64,000 bases of DNA from positions 2,708,001 through 2,772,000 of the forward strand of contig NZ_JAJNAY010000001.1 of assembly GCF_021010565.1 (NCBI RefSeq). Reading direction: 5' to 3'. A program made the translations under genes and the position numbers. Positions 8,530 to 15,557 of the stretch are shown piece by piece (the first letter of the stretch is position 1; every line of letters begins with the position of its first letter). The DNA is from Chryseobacterium turcicum (lineage in GTDB: Bacteria > Bacteroidota > Bacteroidia > Flavobacteriales > Weeksellaceae). Under the pieces are notes generated by a model. It worked only from the letters and a program-made list of their open reading frames with translations. It was not told the origin of the DNA and made no database searches.

Positions 8530-8650
8530 AATTCAACCCTTGCGGGTTGGTTTGATGCGAATCATAATTTGTATTCCATAGGTTTCACCTACGGCTATTG
8601 AAATTAAACCCTTACGGGTTATGCAAATAATGAAAATTCGACACAATCAA
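8530..8650 (-). repeat. Inverted REP flank downstream of RAYT copy 1
   Basis: It contains CAACCC-TTGC-GGGTTG-like hairpins at 8534-8549 and 8607-8620, with palindrome B in reverse orientation at 8576-8594. The unit order is the reverse of array 1, the arrangement expected for a REPtron. Confidence 0.75.
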
Positions 8651-8879
8651 GAATTCGGAAGGATTCAATAACAATAGCCGTAGGTGAAACCTATGGATAA
8701 TGAAAATTCAGCACAATTGAGAATCCGGAAGGATTCAATAACAATAACTGTAGGTGAAACCTATGGATAATGAAACCTAAGCACAATCAAGAATCCGGAA
8801 GGATTCAATAACAATAGCCGTAGGTGAAACCTATGGATAATGAAAATTCAACACAATTAAGAACCCGACAGGGTTCAAT
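8651..8879 (+). repeat. REP array 2: 70-bp tandem units before RAYT copy 2
   Basis: Units start at 8651, 8721, 8791 and 8861, exactly 70 bp apart, each with palindromes A and B as in array 1. The first copy of palindrome A is mutated (GAATTC instead of GAATCC), and one palindrome B has ACTG in place of GCCG (8766-8770 region). The array ends 16 bp before the RAYT ATG. Confidence 0.9.
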
Positions 8880-8895
8880 TTTAAAACAAACACAA

Positions 8896-9339
8896 ATGGG
8901 AACATACAGGCAAATATTCTATCATATTGTTTTCGGAACAAAATATAGAAAACCAACAATTAATGAAAAGAACGAAGCAGAGCTTTACAAATATATTTGG
9001 GGTATTTTAAACAATAAAAAATGTAAATTATACAGAATTAATAGGATGCCAGAGCACATTCATATATTATGTGACTTACATCCAAATATAAATCTCAGCA
9101 GTTTGGTAAAAGATATTAAAGTAGCATCAAACTTATGGATGAAAGAATCGAGGTTATTCGATGAGTTCGAAGGATGGCAGGAAGGTTATGGAGCATTTAC
9201 AATTTCGGTAAAAGAAAAGGAAATTATTATCAATTATATTAAAAATCAAAAAGAACATCATAAGAAAGAGACCTTTGAAGATGAATTTAAAAGACTATTA
9301 GAAGAAAACGGGATTAAATTTGAAGGAGAAATTATTTGA
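8896..9339 (+). CDS. REP-associated tyrosine (HUH Y1) transposase, copy 2
   Basis: It encodes 147 residues and differs from copy 1 at five positions: G50R, Q52P, D53E, G86R and R106K. Three of these lie just before the HUH motif H54-I-H56; the HUH residues and Tyr114 are kept. The open frame reaches back to 8824 through the repeat array, but the start at 8896 matches copy 1 exactly, so the extra 24 codons are read-through of repeats. An inverted REP flank follows at 9340-9440. It is probably functional, or diverging in substrate preference. Confidence 0.85.
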   Translation: MGTYRQIFYHIVFGTKYRKPTINEKNEAELYKYIWGILNNKKCKLYRINRMPEHIHILCDLHPNINLSSLVKDIKVASNLWMKESRLFDEFEGWQEGYGAFTISVKEKEIIINYIKNQKEHHKKETFEDEFKRLLEENGIKFEGEII

Positions 9340-9461
9340 AATTCAACCCTTACGGGTTGGTTTGATGCGAATCATAATTTGTATTCCATAGGTTTCACCT
9401 ACGGCTATTGAAATTGAACCCTTGCGGGTTGGTTGACGCAAATTATAATTCCATAGATAAC
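9340..9461 (-). repeat. Inverted REP flank downstream of RAYT copy 2
   Basis: This flank has the same module order as after copy 1: a CAACCC/GGGTTG hairpin near 9344-9359, reversed palindrome B near 9386-9404 and a second AACCC/GGGTT hairpin near 9417-9430. It degrades after about 9430. No gene is seen up to 9544. Confidence 0.75.
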
Positions 9462-9544
9462 ACTAAAGATTAATGAAATGGAATCTTTCCGCTTTCGTAA
9501 CAAGATAAAAAAATAATGAAGTTGAATCATAAAGAAAATACACA

Positions 9545-9907
9545 ATGAAGAAAATATTAATCGCTGATGACGAGCACAAAATATTAATGTCTCTGGAATA
9601 CAGTTTCCGAAAAATCGGTTACGAAGTGTTTATTGCCCGAGACGGAACTGAAGTTTTAGAATTTTTAAAAACACTCGTTCCGGACGTTATATTATTAGAT
9701 ATCATGATGCCGAATCTTGACGGATACAGCACTTTAGAAGAAATTAAAAAAAATAAAGCATTAAACAACACTAAAGTTCTTTTTCTAAGCGCAAAAAACA
9801 ATCCGAAAGATATAGAAAAAGGGTTAGAAATGGGTGCTGATGCCTATGTAACAAAACCCTACTCTATTAAAAAACTGATTCAACAGATTGAGGAAATGTT
9901 TGAATAG
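9545..9907 (+). CDS. Receiver-only response regulator
   Basis: This 120-residue CheY-like receiver has the acidic pair D8-D9, phosphoacceptor D52 (LLDIMMP), switch residue S82 and K104 (TKPYS). The protein ends right after the receiver, with no output domain. It follows the symporter-kinase once the REP arrays are removed and precedes the acyl-CoA synthetase genes, so it is the likely partner of His676. The CrbR regulators of other phyla carry a LuxR-type DNA-binding domain; its absence means output must pass through another protein or a phosphorelay. Confidence 0.9.
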   Translation: MKKILIADDEHKILMSLEYSFRKIGYEVFIARDGTEVLEFLKTLVPDVILLDIMMPNLDGYSTLEEIKKNKALNNTKVLFLSAKNNPKDIEKGLEMGADAYVTKPYSIKKLIQQIEEMFE

Positions 9908-9956
9908 ATTTTTAGATGATAGAGAGAAGATAAAAGACTAAAAAACATACAATTAT

Positions 9957-10082
9957 CATTCTGTACGAAATGATATAGAGTGAAGAATCTTAATAAAATA
10001 CTTAAAAATTCAAACCATTAAGATTGATTTAAGAAGTTAAGATAATTAAGAGATGCTTCGTCGCTAAACTTCTCGCAATGAA
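9957..10082. repeat. Degenerate remnants resembling dispersed intergenic repeats
   Basis: The stretches at about 9957-9990 (ATCATTCTGTACGAAATGAT followed by GAAGAATCTT) and about 10050-10082 (AGATGCTTCGTCGC, then CTTCTCGCAATGA) resemble small hairpin repeats common in many bacterial genomes. Both are decayed here. They lie between the response regulator and the first acyl-CoA synthetase gene. Confidence 0.35.
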
Positions 10083-10094
10083 ATAAAATACAAC

Positions 10095-11987
10095 ATGAAC
10101 GCAGATAACTTATTTAAACAAAGCATAGAAAATAAAGAGCAATTTTGGAAAGAACAAGCTCAGGAAATTTCGTGGTTTAAGTTTCCCGAAACAATTATTT
10201 CTAAGGACGAAAACGAGTACAGTCAATGGTTTACTGATGGAAAGCTGAATATGTCTTATCTCTGTATCGACAAACATATTGAAGATGGTTTCGGGGAAGA
10301 AATTGCTATCATTTATGATTCTCCAGTGACTAATCAGAAGAAAAAATACACTTTTAACCAAGCTAAAGAAGAAATTTCAAAACTAGCAGGTGGATTGGTT
10401 TCTTTAGGTTTAAAAAAAGGCGACACGACGGTAATTTATATGCCAATGATTCCACAGACACTTTTCGCGATGTTGGCTTGCGCAAGAATCGGCGTGATTC
10501 ATAATGTTGTCTTTGGAGGTTTTGCACCTCACGAATTAGTTATAAGAATTGATGACTGTAAACCAAAAGCTTTGATTACAGCCACCGCAGGTATTGAAAT
10601 CGCCAAGCGAATTCCCTATTTACCTTTAGTAGAAAAAGCCATTGAATTGGCCCAGGATAAAGTTGACAACATTATCGTTTTTAATCGAAAATTAGTTGAG
10701 AATCAGGACGAAATGTTTGAAGGAATTATCGATTACGAGGAATTAGTTTCAACATCAGAACCTGCAGATTGTGTTTCTGTAGAATCAAATCATCCTTTAT
10801 ATTTACTCTACACTTCCGGAACAACCGGAAAACCCAAAGGAATCACAAGAGACACAGGTGGTTATGCAACCGCCTTAAAATTCTCCATGAAATATATTTA
10901 CGGAATCGAACCGGGAGAAACCTTCTGGGCAGCTTCTGATTTTGGTTGGGCAGTAGGCCACAGCTACACTGTTTATGGACCTTTAATTAATAGAAATACT
11001 ACCATTATTTTTGAAGGAAAACCTATCATGACTCCTGATGCTGGAACTTTTTGGAGAATAATATCAGAATATAAAGTTTCAGCAATGTTTACAGCACCCA
11101 CCGCAATAAGGGCTATAAAAAAAGAAGACCCGAATGGCGAATTGATTAAAAAATATGATTTATCAAATTTCAAAAAGCAGTTTTTAGCTGGCGAAAGATG
11201 TGATGTTGCAACTTTAGATTGGTTTGAAAAACATATCGGAGTTCCCGCCATCGACCATTGGTGGCAAACAGAATCCGGATGGCCGATGTTAGGTTTAATG
11301 ACTTTTAATAATGATTATAAAATTAAAAGAGCTGCCGCCGGAAAACCAATTCCTGGATATGATATTAAAATTTTTGATGAAAACGGTTACGAACTAAACG
11401 AACATAAAGAAGGGTATTTAGTCATCAAACTTCCACTTCCGCCAGGTGCACTTTTAGGAGTGTGGAATGATTATGAAAGATTTGAAAAGTCCTATTTATC
11501 ACAATATAAAGGCTACTATTTTTCAGGAGATGGTGCGATAAAAGATGAAGATGGATATATTTTCATCACAGGCCGAGTGGATGATGTCATCAACGTGGCA
11601 GGACACCGACTTTCCACTTCCGAAATGGAGGAAATCGTTTCCTCTCATCCTGATGTTGCAGAATGTGCTGTAGTGGGAATTGACGATGATTTGCGCGGGC
11701 AAGTTCCTTTCGCAACCGTTGTTTTGAAAAATGGCTCGGAAATTTCAGAAGAAAATGTAGAAAAAGAAATTATTCTAAAAGTAAGAGAAAAAATCGGAGC
11801 AGTAGCTTTTCTCAAATCTGTCATGGTTGCAAAACGTTTACCTAAAACACGTTCAGGAAAGATTTTAAGAAAACTCATCAGAACGATTATTGATGGGAAA
11901 GATTTTCAGATTCCATCGACAATTGATGATGAGAAGATTATTGAAGAAATTCAGGAAAAATTCAAAAACTACACAGACAAAAAATAA
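10095..11987 (+). CDS. prpE: Short-chain acyl-CoA synthetase, propionyl-CoA synthetase (PrpE)-like
   Basis: This 630-residue ANL-superfamily ligase has the P-loop YTSGTTGKPKG followed by ITRDTGG, the variant seen in PrpE/ACSS3 enzymes rather than the LHTSAGY of Acs. It has WWQTESG in the core, and catalytic Lys589 in KTRSGKILRKL, the residue acetylated in Acs-type enzymes. It converts propionate or another short acid, ATP and CoA to acyl-CoA. It precedes acs by 21 bp and follows the response regulator, so it is probably under the same control. The propionate preference is an inference from motif variants. Confidence 0.85.
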   Translation: MNADNLFKQSIENKEQFWKEQAQEISWFKFPETIISKDENEYSQWFTDGKLNMSYLCIDKHIEDGFGEEIAIIYDSPVTNQKKKYTFNQAKEEISKLAGGLVSLGLKKGDTTVIYMPMIPQTLFAMLACARIGVIHNVVFGGFAPHELVIRIDDCKPKALITATAGIEIAKRIPYLPLVEKAIELAQDKVDNIIVFNRKLVENQDEMFEGIIDYEELVSTSEPADCVSVESNHPLYLLYTSGTTGKPKGITRDTGGYATALKFSMKYIYGIEPGETFWAASDFGWAVGHSYTVYGPLINRNTTIIFEGKPIMTPDAGTFWRIISEYKVSAMFTAPTAIRAIKKEDPNGELIKKYDLSNFKKQFLAGERCDVATLDWFEKHIGVPAIDHWWQTESGWPMLGLMTFNNDYKIKRAAAGKPIPGYDIKIFDENGYELNEHKEGYLVIKLPLPPGALLGVWNDYERFEKSYLSQYKGYYFSGDGAIKDEDGYIFITGRVDDVINVAGHRLSTSEMEEIVSSHPDVAECAVVGIDDDLRGQVPFATVVLKNGSEISEENVEKEIILKVREKIGAVAFLKSVMVAKRLPKTRSGKILRKLIRTIIDGKDFQIPSTIDDEKIIEEIQEKFKNYTDKK

Positions 11988-12008
11988 TTTAAATATAAAA
12001 AAGAAGGT

Positions 12009-13916
12009 ATGAGAAATTACGTGATAGAAGATTTACCACACTATTTTGAAGAGTATAAAAAATCAATCAAAAATCCTAAGAAATTCTGGGATAAGGTGGC
12101 TGACCAAAATTTTGTATGGTACCAAAGATGGAGCAAAGTGGTAAAATATGATATGAATGAAGCAAAAATCACTTGGTTTAAAGACGCTAAATTAAATATC
12201 ACCAAAAACTGTCTCGACAGACACCTTTCTGTAAGAGGTGAAAAAACTGCTATTATCTGGGAACCCAACGACCCAAAAGAAGAGGCGCAGCATATTTCTT
12301 ACAACGAATTATATACAAGAGTCAATAAAACCGCCAATGTTCTTCGCGAAATGGGGATTGAAAAAGGCGACAGAGTTTGCATTTACCTTCCTATGATTCC
12401 TGAATTAGCGATTACGATGTTGGCTTGTGCAAAATTAGGAGCCGTACATTCCGTCATTTTTGCAGGATTTTCAGCTTCAGCAGTTGTTTCAAGAGTAAAT
12501 GATTGCGGTGCAAAATTATTGATAACTTCAGACGGAAGTTACAGAGGGAGTAAAGTTTTAGATTTAAAATCTATTATTGATGAAGCTTTAGAAAAATGCC
12601 CTACCGTTGAAAAAACCTTAGTGGTAAAACGCACCCACAACGAAGTGAAAATGAAAGAAAACAGAGATTTCTGGATGAATGATTTATACGAAAAAGCTTC
12701 CGCAGACTTTGTAACTGTTATTATGGATGCAGAAGACCCATTGTTTATTTTGTACACTTCTGGCTCTACAGGAAAGCCAAAAGGAATGCTTCATACGTCG
12801 GCTGGTTACATGGTGTATTCGGCATATACATTTAAAAACGTTTTCAATTATCAGGAAAATGACATCTATTGGTGTACCGCAGATATTGGCTGGATTACCG
12901 GTCATTCGTATATTCTTTACGGACCATTACTAAATGGAGCAACAACCGTTATTTTTGAAGGAGTACCAACCTATCCAGAACCAGACCGTTTTTGGGAACT
13001 TATTGAAAAACATAAAGTGACTCAATTTTACACTGCACCCACTGCGATTCGTTCTTTAGCCAAAGAAAGCACAGAATGGGTAGACAAACATGATTTAAGT
13101 TCATTGCGAGTAATAGGGTCTGTTGGCGAACCAATCAATGAGGAAGCTTGGCATTGGTTTAATGACCATGTGGGAAGAAAAAAATGCCCGATTGTAGATA
13201 CCTGGTGGCAAACCGAAACGGGTGGAATTATGATTTCTCCCATCCCATTCGTAACGCCAACAAAACCAACTTACGCGACACTTCCTTTACCGGGAATTCA
13301 GCCTGTTTTAATGGATGATAAGCGCAACGAAATTACAGGAAATCAGGTAACAGGAAATCTATGCATCCGTTTTCCATGGCCGGGAATCGCAAGAACCATT
13401 TGGGGAGACCACCAGAGATATAAAGAAACTTATTTTTCAGCTTTTCCGGGTAAATATTTTACAGGTGACGGTGCTTTGAGAGACGAGGTTGGGTATTACA
13501 GAATTACGGGTCGTGTAGATGATGTGGTGATTGTTTCAGGTCATAATTTAGGAACAGCACCTATCGAAGACAGCATCAATGAACATCCGGCGGTTGCAGA
13601 ATCTGCGATTGTTGGCTTCCCACACGATATTAAAGGAAGCGCTTTGTATGGTTTTGTGATTTTAAAAGATTCGGGGTCTGACAGAAAGCAGGAAAATCTA
13701 GTTAAAGAAATCAACCAATTAATTTCAGACCAGATTGGTCCGATTGCTAAACTTGATAAGATTCAATTTGTTTCGGGACTTCCCAAAACACGTTCGGGAA
13801 AAATTATGCGTAGAATTTTGAGAAAAATTGCCGAAGGTGATTTCAGTAATTTTGGAGACACTTCCACCCTACTAAACCCTGAAATTGTTGAAGAAATTAA
13901 AAATGAGAGAATTTAG
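12009..13916 (+). CDS. acs: Acetyl-CoA synthetase
   Basis: It is 635 residues, close to the roughly 650 usual for Acs. The P-loop is YTSGSTGKPKGMLHTSAGY; VDTWWQTETGG is the acetate-pocket/adenylate region, and Lys598 in KTRSGKIMRRIL is the conserved regulatory and catalytic lysine. It activates acetate to acetyl-CoA through acetyl-AMP in the cytoplasm. It is the last gene of the locus and is followed by a strong terminator. The pairing with a symporter-kinase matches the acetate-switch arrangement known in proteobacteria. Confidence 0.95.
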   Translation: MRNYVIEDLPHYFEEYKKSIKNPKKFWDKVADQNFVWYQRWSKVVKYDMNEAKITWFKDAKLNITKNCLDRHLSVRGEKTAIIWEPNDPKEEAQHISYNELYTRVNKTANVLREMGIEKGDRVCIYLPMIPELAITMLACAKLGAVHSVIFAGFSASAVVSRVNDCGAKLLITSDGSYRGSKVLDLKSIIDEALEKCPTVEKTLVVKRTHNEVKMKENRDFWMNDLYEKASADFVTVIMDAEDPLFILYTSGSTGKPKGMLHTSAGYMVYSAYTFKNVFNYQENDIYWCTADIGWITGHSYILYGPLLNGATTVIFEGVPTYPEPDRFWELIEKHKVTQFYTAPTAIRSLAKESTEWVDKHDLSSLRVIGSVGEPINEEAWHWFNDHVGRKKCPIVDTWWQTETGGIMISPIPFVTPTKPTYATLPLPGIQPVLMDDKRNEITGNQVTGNLCIRFPWPGIARTIWGDHQRYKETYFSAFPGKYFTGDGALRDEVGYYRITGRVDDVVIVSGHNLGTAPIEDSINEHPAVAESAIVGFPHDIKGSALYGFVILKDSGSDRKQENLVKEINQLISDQIGPIAKLDKIQFVSGLPKTRSGKIMRRILRKIAEGDFSNFGDTSTLLNPEIVEEIKNERI

Positions 13917-13935
13917 TTTTATTTAAATAATTTAG

Positions 13936-13965
13936 AAGCCTGTTTAATTTTTTAGACAGGCTTTT
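13936..13965 (+). terminator. Rho-independent terminator after acs
   Basis: An 8-bp stem, AAGCCTGT (13936-13943) with ACAGGCTT (13956-13963), is followed by a short T run. Confidence 0.85.
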
Positions 13966-13985
13966 TAATTATCAAAATCATAACC

Positions 13986-14912
13986 ATGAAGTTTATCTAT
14001 TTTTTTATTGGAATCTTTCTCCTTCAATCTTGTGAGAAAAAAAATCTTAGTGAAAAAGAAATTTTAGAAATCATTCATTCACATGATAATTATAAAAACT
14101 TGGATTTAAAAACAGACTTTGTTGATGGTTATGAATTTATTGATTCCATAAAAATTTTCAGAGAGACCATAAACAAAGAAAATTTCAAATCTATTTATGA
14201 AGCAGATTTTAATAATGACGGCAAAGTAGATTACCTAGTTAATTTAAGCTATCCAAAAATAAAAGATAATGATCTTATAGAAATTTTCGAAGAAGAAGGT
14301 CGTTTATCCACGGCTTTTTTACTGAGTAGCGACAAAGGTTATCAATTATTAAACCCGGGCAAGAGAGGTGTTTACGATATTGTTTCTGCTAAAATAATAG
14401 CATATAAAAATCAATATCTAATTAAGTTATTAAGCATAAATAAAAATCCTGAAAAGGATAGTGATGCTCTACAGTGTGATACTTTGATGATTAAGGGCAA
14501 AGAATTAACTGAATTTGTTACTCCATCCAAAAATCATCACATTGAAAAGATAATTATTACTAAAAAAGGAGGCTATGCACCTGGTGTAAAATATCAATTA
14601 ACCTTAAAAGAAGACTCACTTATTCTGCAATCAAATTTCTATAAAAATAGAGAAGGAAAATTTATGAATAATGACATTTACAGTTTTGAAAAAGCTTCAA
14701 AGCATCTTAATGAAATAAATTTTAACACCTTAAAAGATAATTACTTTATTAATTGTGATGATTGCTCATCATTTGTAACAGAAATTACTTTTGACAATGG
14801 TAAAAGTAAAAGAATTTATGACTATGGAGAAAAAGGAACCTTAAGTCTTTTAAGATTTTACGAAAAAGTAGACAGTATTATGAACCAACAAAAATGGAAG
14901 AAAATACACTAA
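13986..14912 (+). CDS. Lipoprotein of unknown function
   Basis: The 308-residue product has a lipoprotein signal peptide with lipobox LLQSC at about residues 12-16, then a hydrophilic, Lys/Asp-rich body. It contains a DFNNDGKVDYLV stretch (near residues 76-87) that resembles a calcium-binding Asp-rich loop of FG-GAP/EF-hand type. No family is recognised. It begins 21 bp after the acs terminator and has no clear partner downstream. It is likely anchored in the outer or inner membrane. Confidence 0.65.
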   Translation: MKFIYFFIGIFLLQSCEKKNLSEKEILEIIHSHDNYKNLDLKTDFVDGYEFIDSIKIFRETINKENFKSIYEADFNNDGKVDYLVNLSYPKIKDNDLIEIFEEEGRLSTAFLLSSDKGYQLLNPGKRGVYDIVSAKIIAYKNQYLIKLLSINKNPEKDSDALQCDTLMIKGKELTEFVTPSKNHHIEKIIITKKGGYAPGVKYQLTLKEDSLILQSNFYKNREGKFMNNDIYSFEKASKHLNEINFNTLKDNYFINCDDCSSFVTEITFDNGKSKRIYDYGEKGTLSLLRFYEKVDSIMNQQKWKKIH

Positions 14913-15071
14913 GCAAATTCATTTAAAGTTTAAAAAAATCACACTACTTAAAAATAGATAACATCTTAATTTTTATTAAATAATTATAGATAAAATAAAA
15001 TATTGTAAATTATATTAAATTTTTACTAATAATATTAAAAATATTTATATCTTTAGATAAACAAAATTACT

Positions 15072-15437
15072 ATGTCAAGCATCTTAGCAGGATTATTTGG
15101 ACCAGAGAGTGATTATAAAAAACTCGAGCAAGAAGTTGAGGATTTAGGATTCTTAGATTCAGAGTATATCGTATACCTTAGTGACGATCATCACAACTCC
15201 CAGTACTTGGCGAGTGTGGAAATAAAAAATAAAGATTTAGCCGATAAAGTGAAGCATATCTTTAATGAAAACCATGTACATAAAACCTACTTATTTGAAA
15301 ATATGAGTATCGACCAAGCATCTTACGTTAATTTAAAAAGATTAATTGATGCGCGGAGCAAAGCAGAAATTCACAACTGCCCGGATGTGAAAATTAAAGT
15401 AAAGCATGACGGAATGAATTCTGAGGTAAAAGCTTAA
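15072..15437 (+). CDS. Conserved small cytoplasmic protein of unknown function
   Basis: This 121-residue protein has no signal peptide or membrane segment. It looks like a compact alpha/beta protein, with predicted strands around EYIVYLSDD and YLASVEIKN and a helix-rich middle. A ferredoxin-like fold is possible but I cannot name the family. It is preceded by about 160 bp of very AT-rich DNA and followed by its own terminator, so it is probably monocistronic. Its position before rel is suggestive but proves nothing about function. Confidence 0.6.
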   Translation: MSSILAGLFGPESDYKKLEQEVEDLGFLDSEYIVYLSDDHHNSQYLASVEIKNKDLADKVKHIFNENHVHKTYLFENMSIDQASYVNLKRLIDARSKAEIHNCPDVKIKVKHDGMNSEVKA

Positions 15438-15463
15438 ACCTAAAACTAAAAACTTATAACCAG

Positions 15464-15495
15464 ATCCGTGGAATTTATTTCTACGGATTTTTATT
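15464..15495 (+). terminator. Terminator after the 121-residue protein gene
   Basis: A 10-bp stem with one G-U pair, ATCCGTGGAA (15464-15473) with TTCTACGGAT (15479-15488), is followed by a T-rich run. Confidence 0.7.
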
Positions 15496-15503
15496 TTTAT
15501 AAA

Positions 15504-15534
15504 TTGACTAATCATAATATTTTTCGTATTTTCG
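15504..15534 (+). promoter_or_regulatory. Candidate promoter of the rel-nhaA operon
   Basis: TTG (15504-15506), a 20-nt spacer and TATTTTCG (15527-15534) match the TTG-N17-23-TAnnTTTG consensus except for one base, 23 nt before the ATG at 15558. Confidence 0.45.
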
Positions 15535-15557
15535 TTTAAATAAAGCCTTTTACACAG

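Larger units (their letters stand above)
8016..9430 (+). repeat. Tandem duplication (810-bp offset) of a RAYT gene with its repeat flanks
   Basis: About 8016-8620 and 8826-9430 align at a constant 810-bp offset and cover the last repeat unit, the RAYT gene and the inverted flank. The copies differ by scattered substitutions, so the duplication is not brand new. Confidence 0.85.

Noticed and set aside
7770..8880. Regular repeats that might be a CRISPR array
   Set aside because: The 70-bp units are contiguous and almost identical along their whole length, with no unique spacers. They flank HUH transposases, and no cas genes are present.
8824..8895. Longer N terminus for RAYT copy 2
   Set aside because: The extra codons read through the REP array. 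Copy 1 and the strong conservation begin at the ATG corresponding to 8896.
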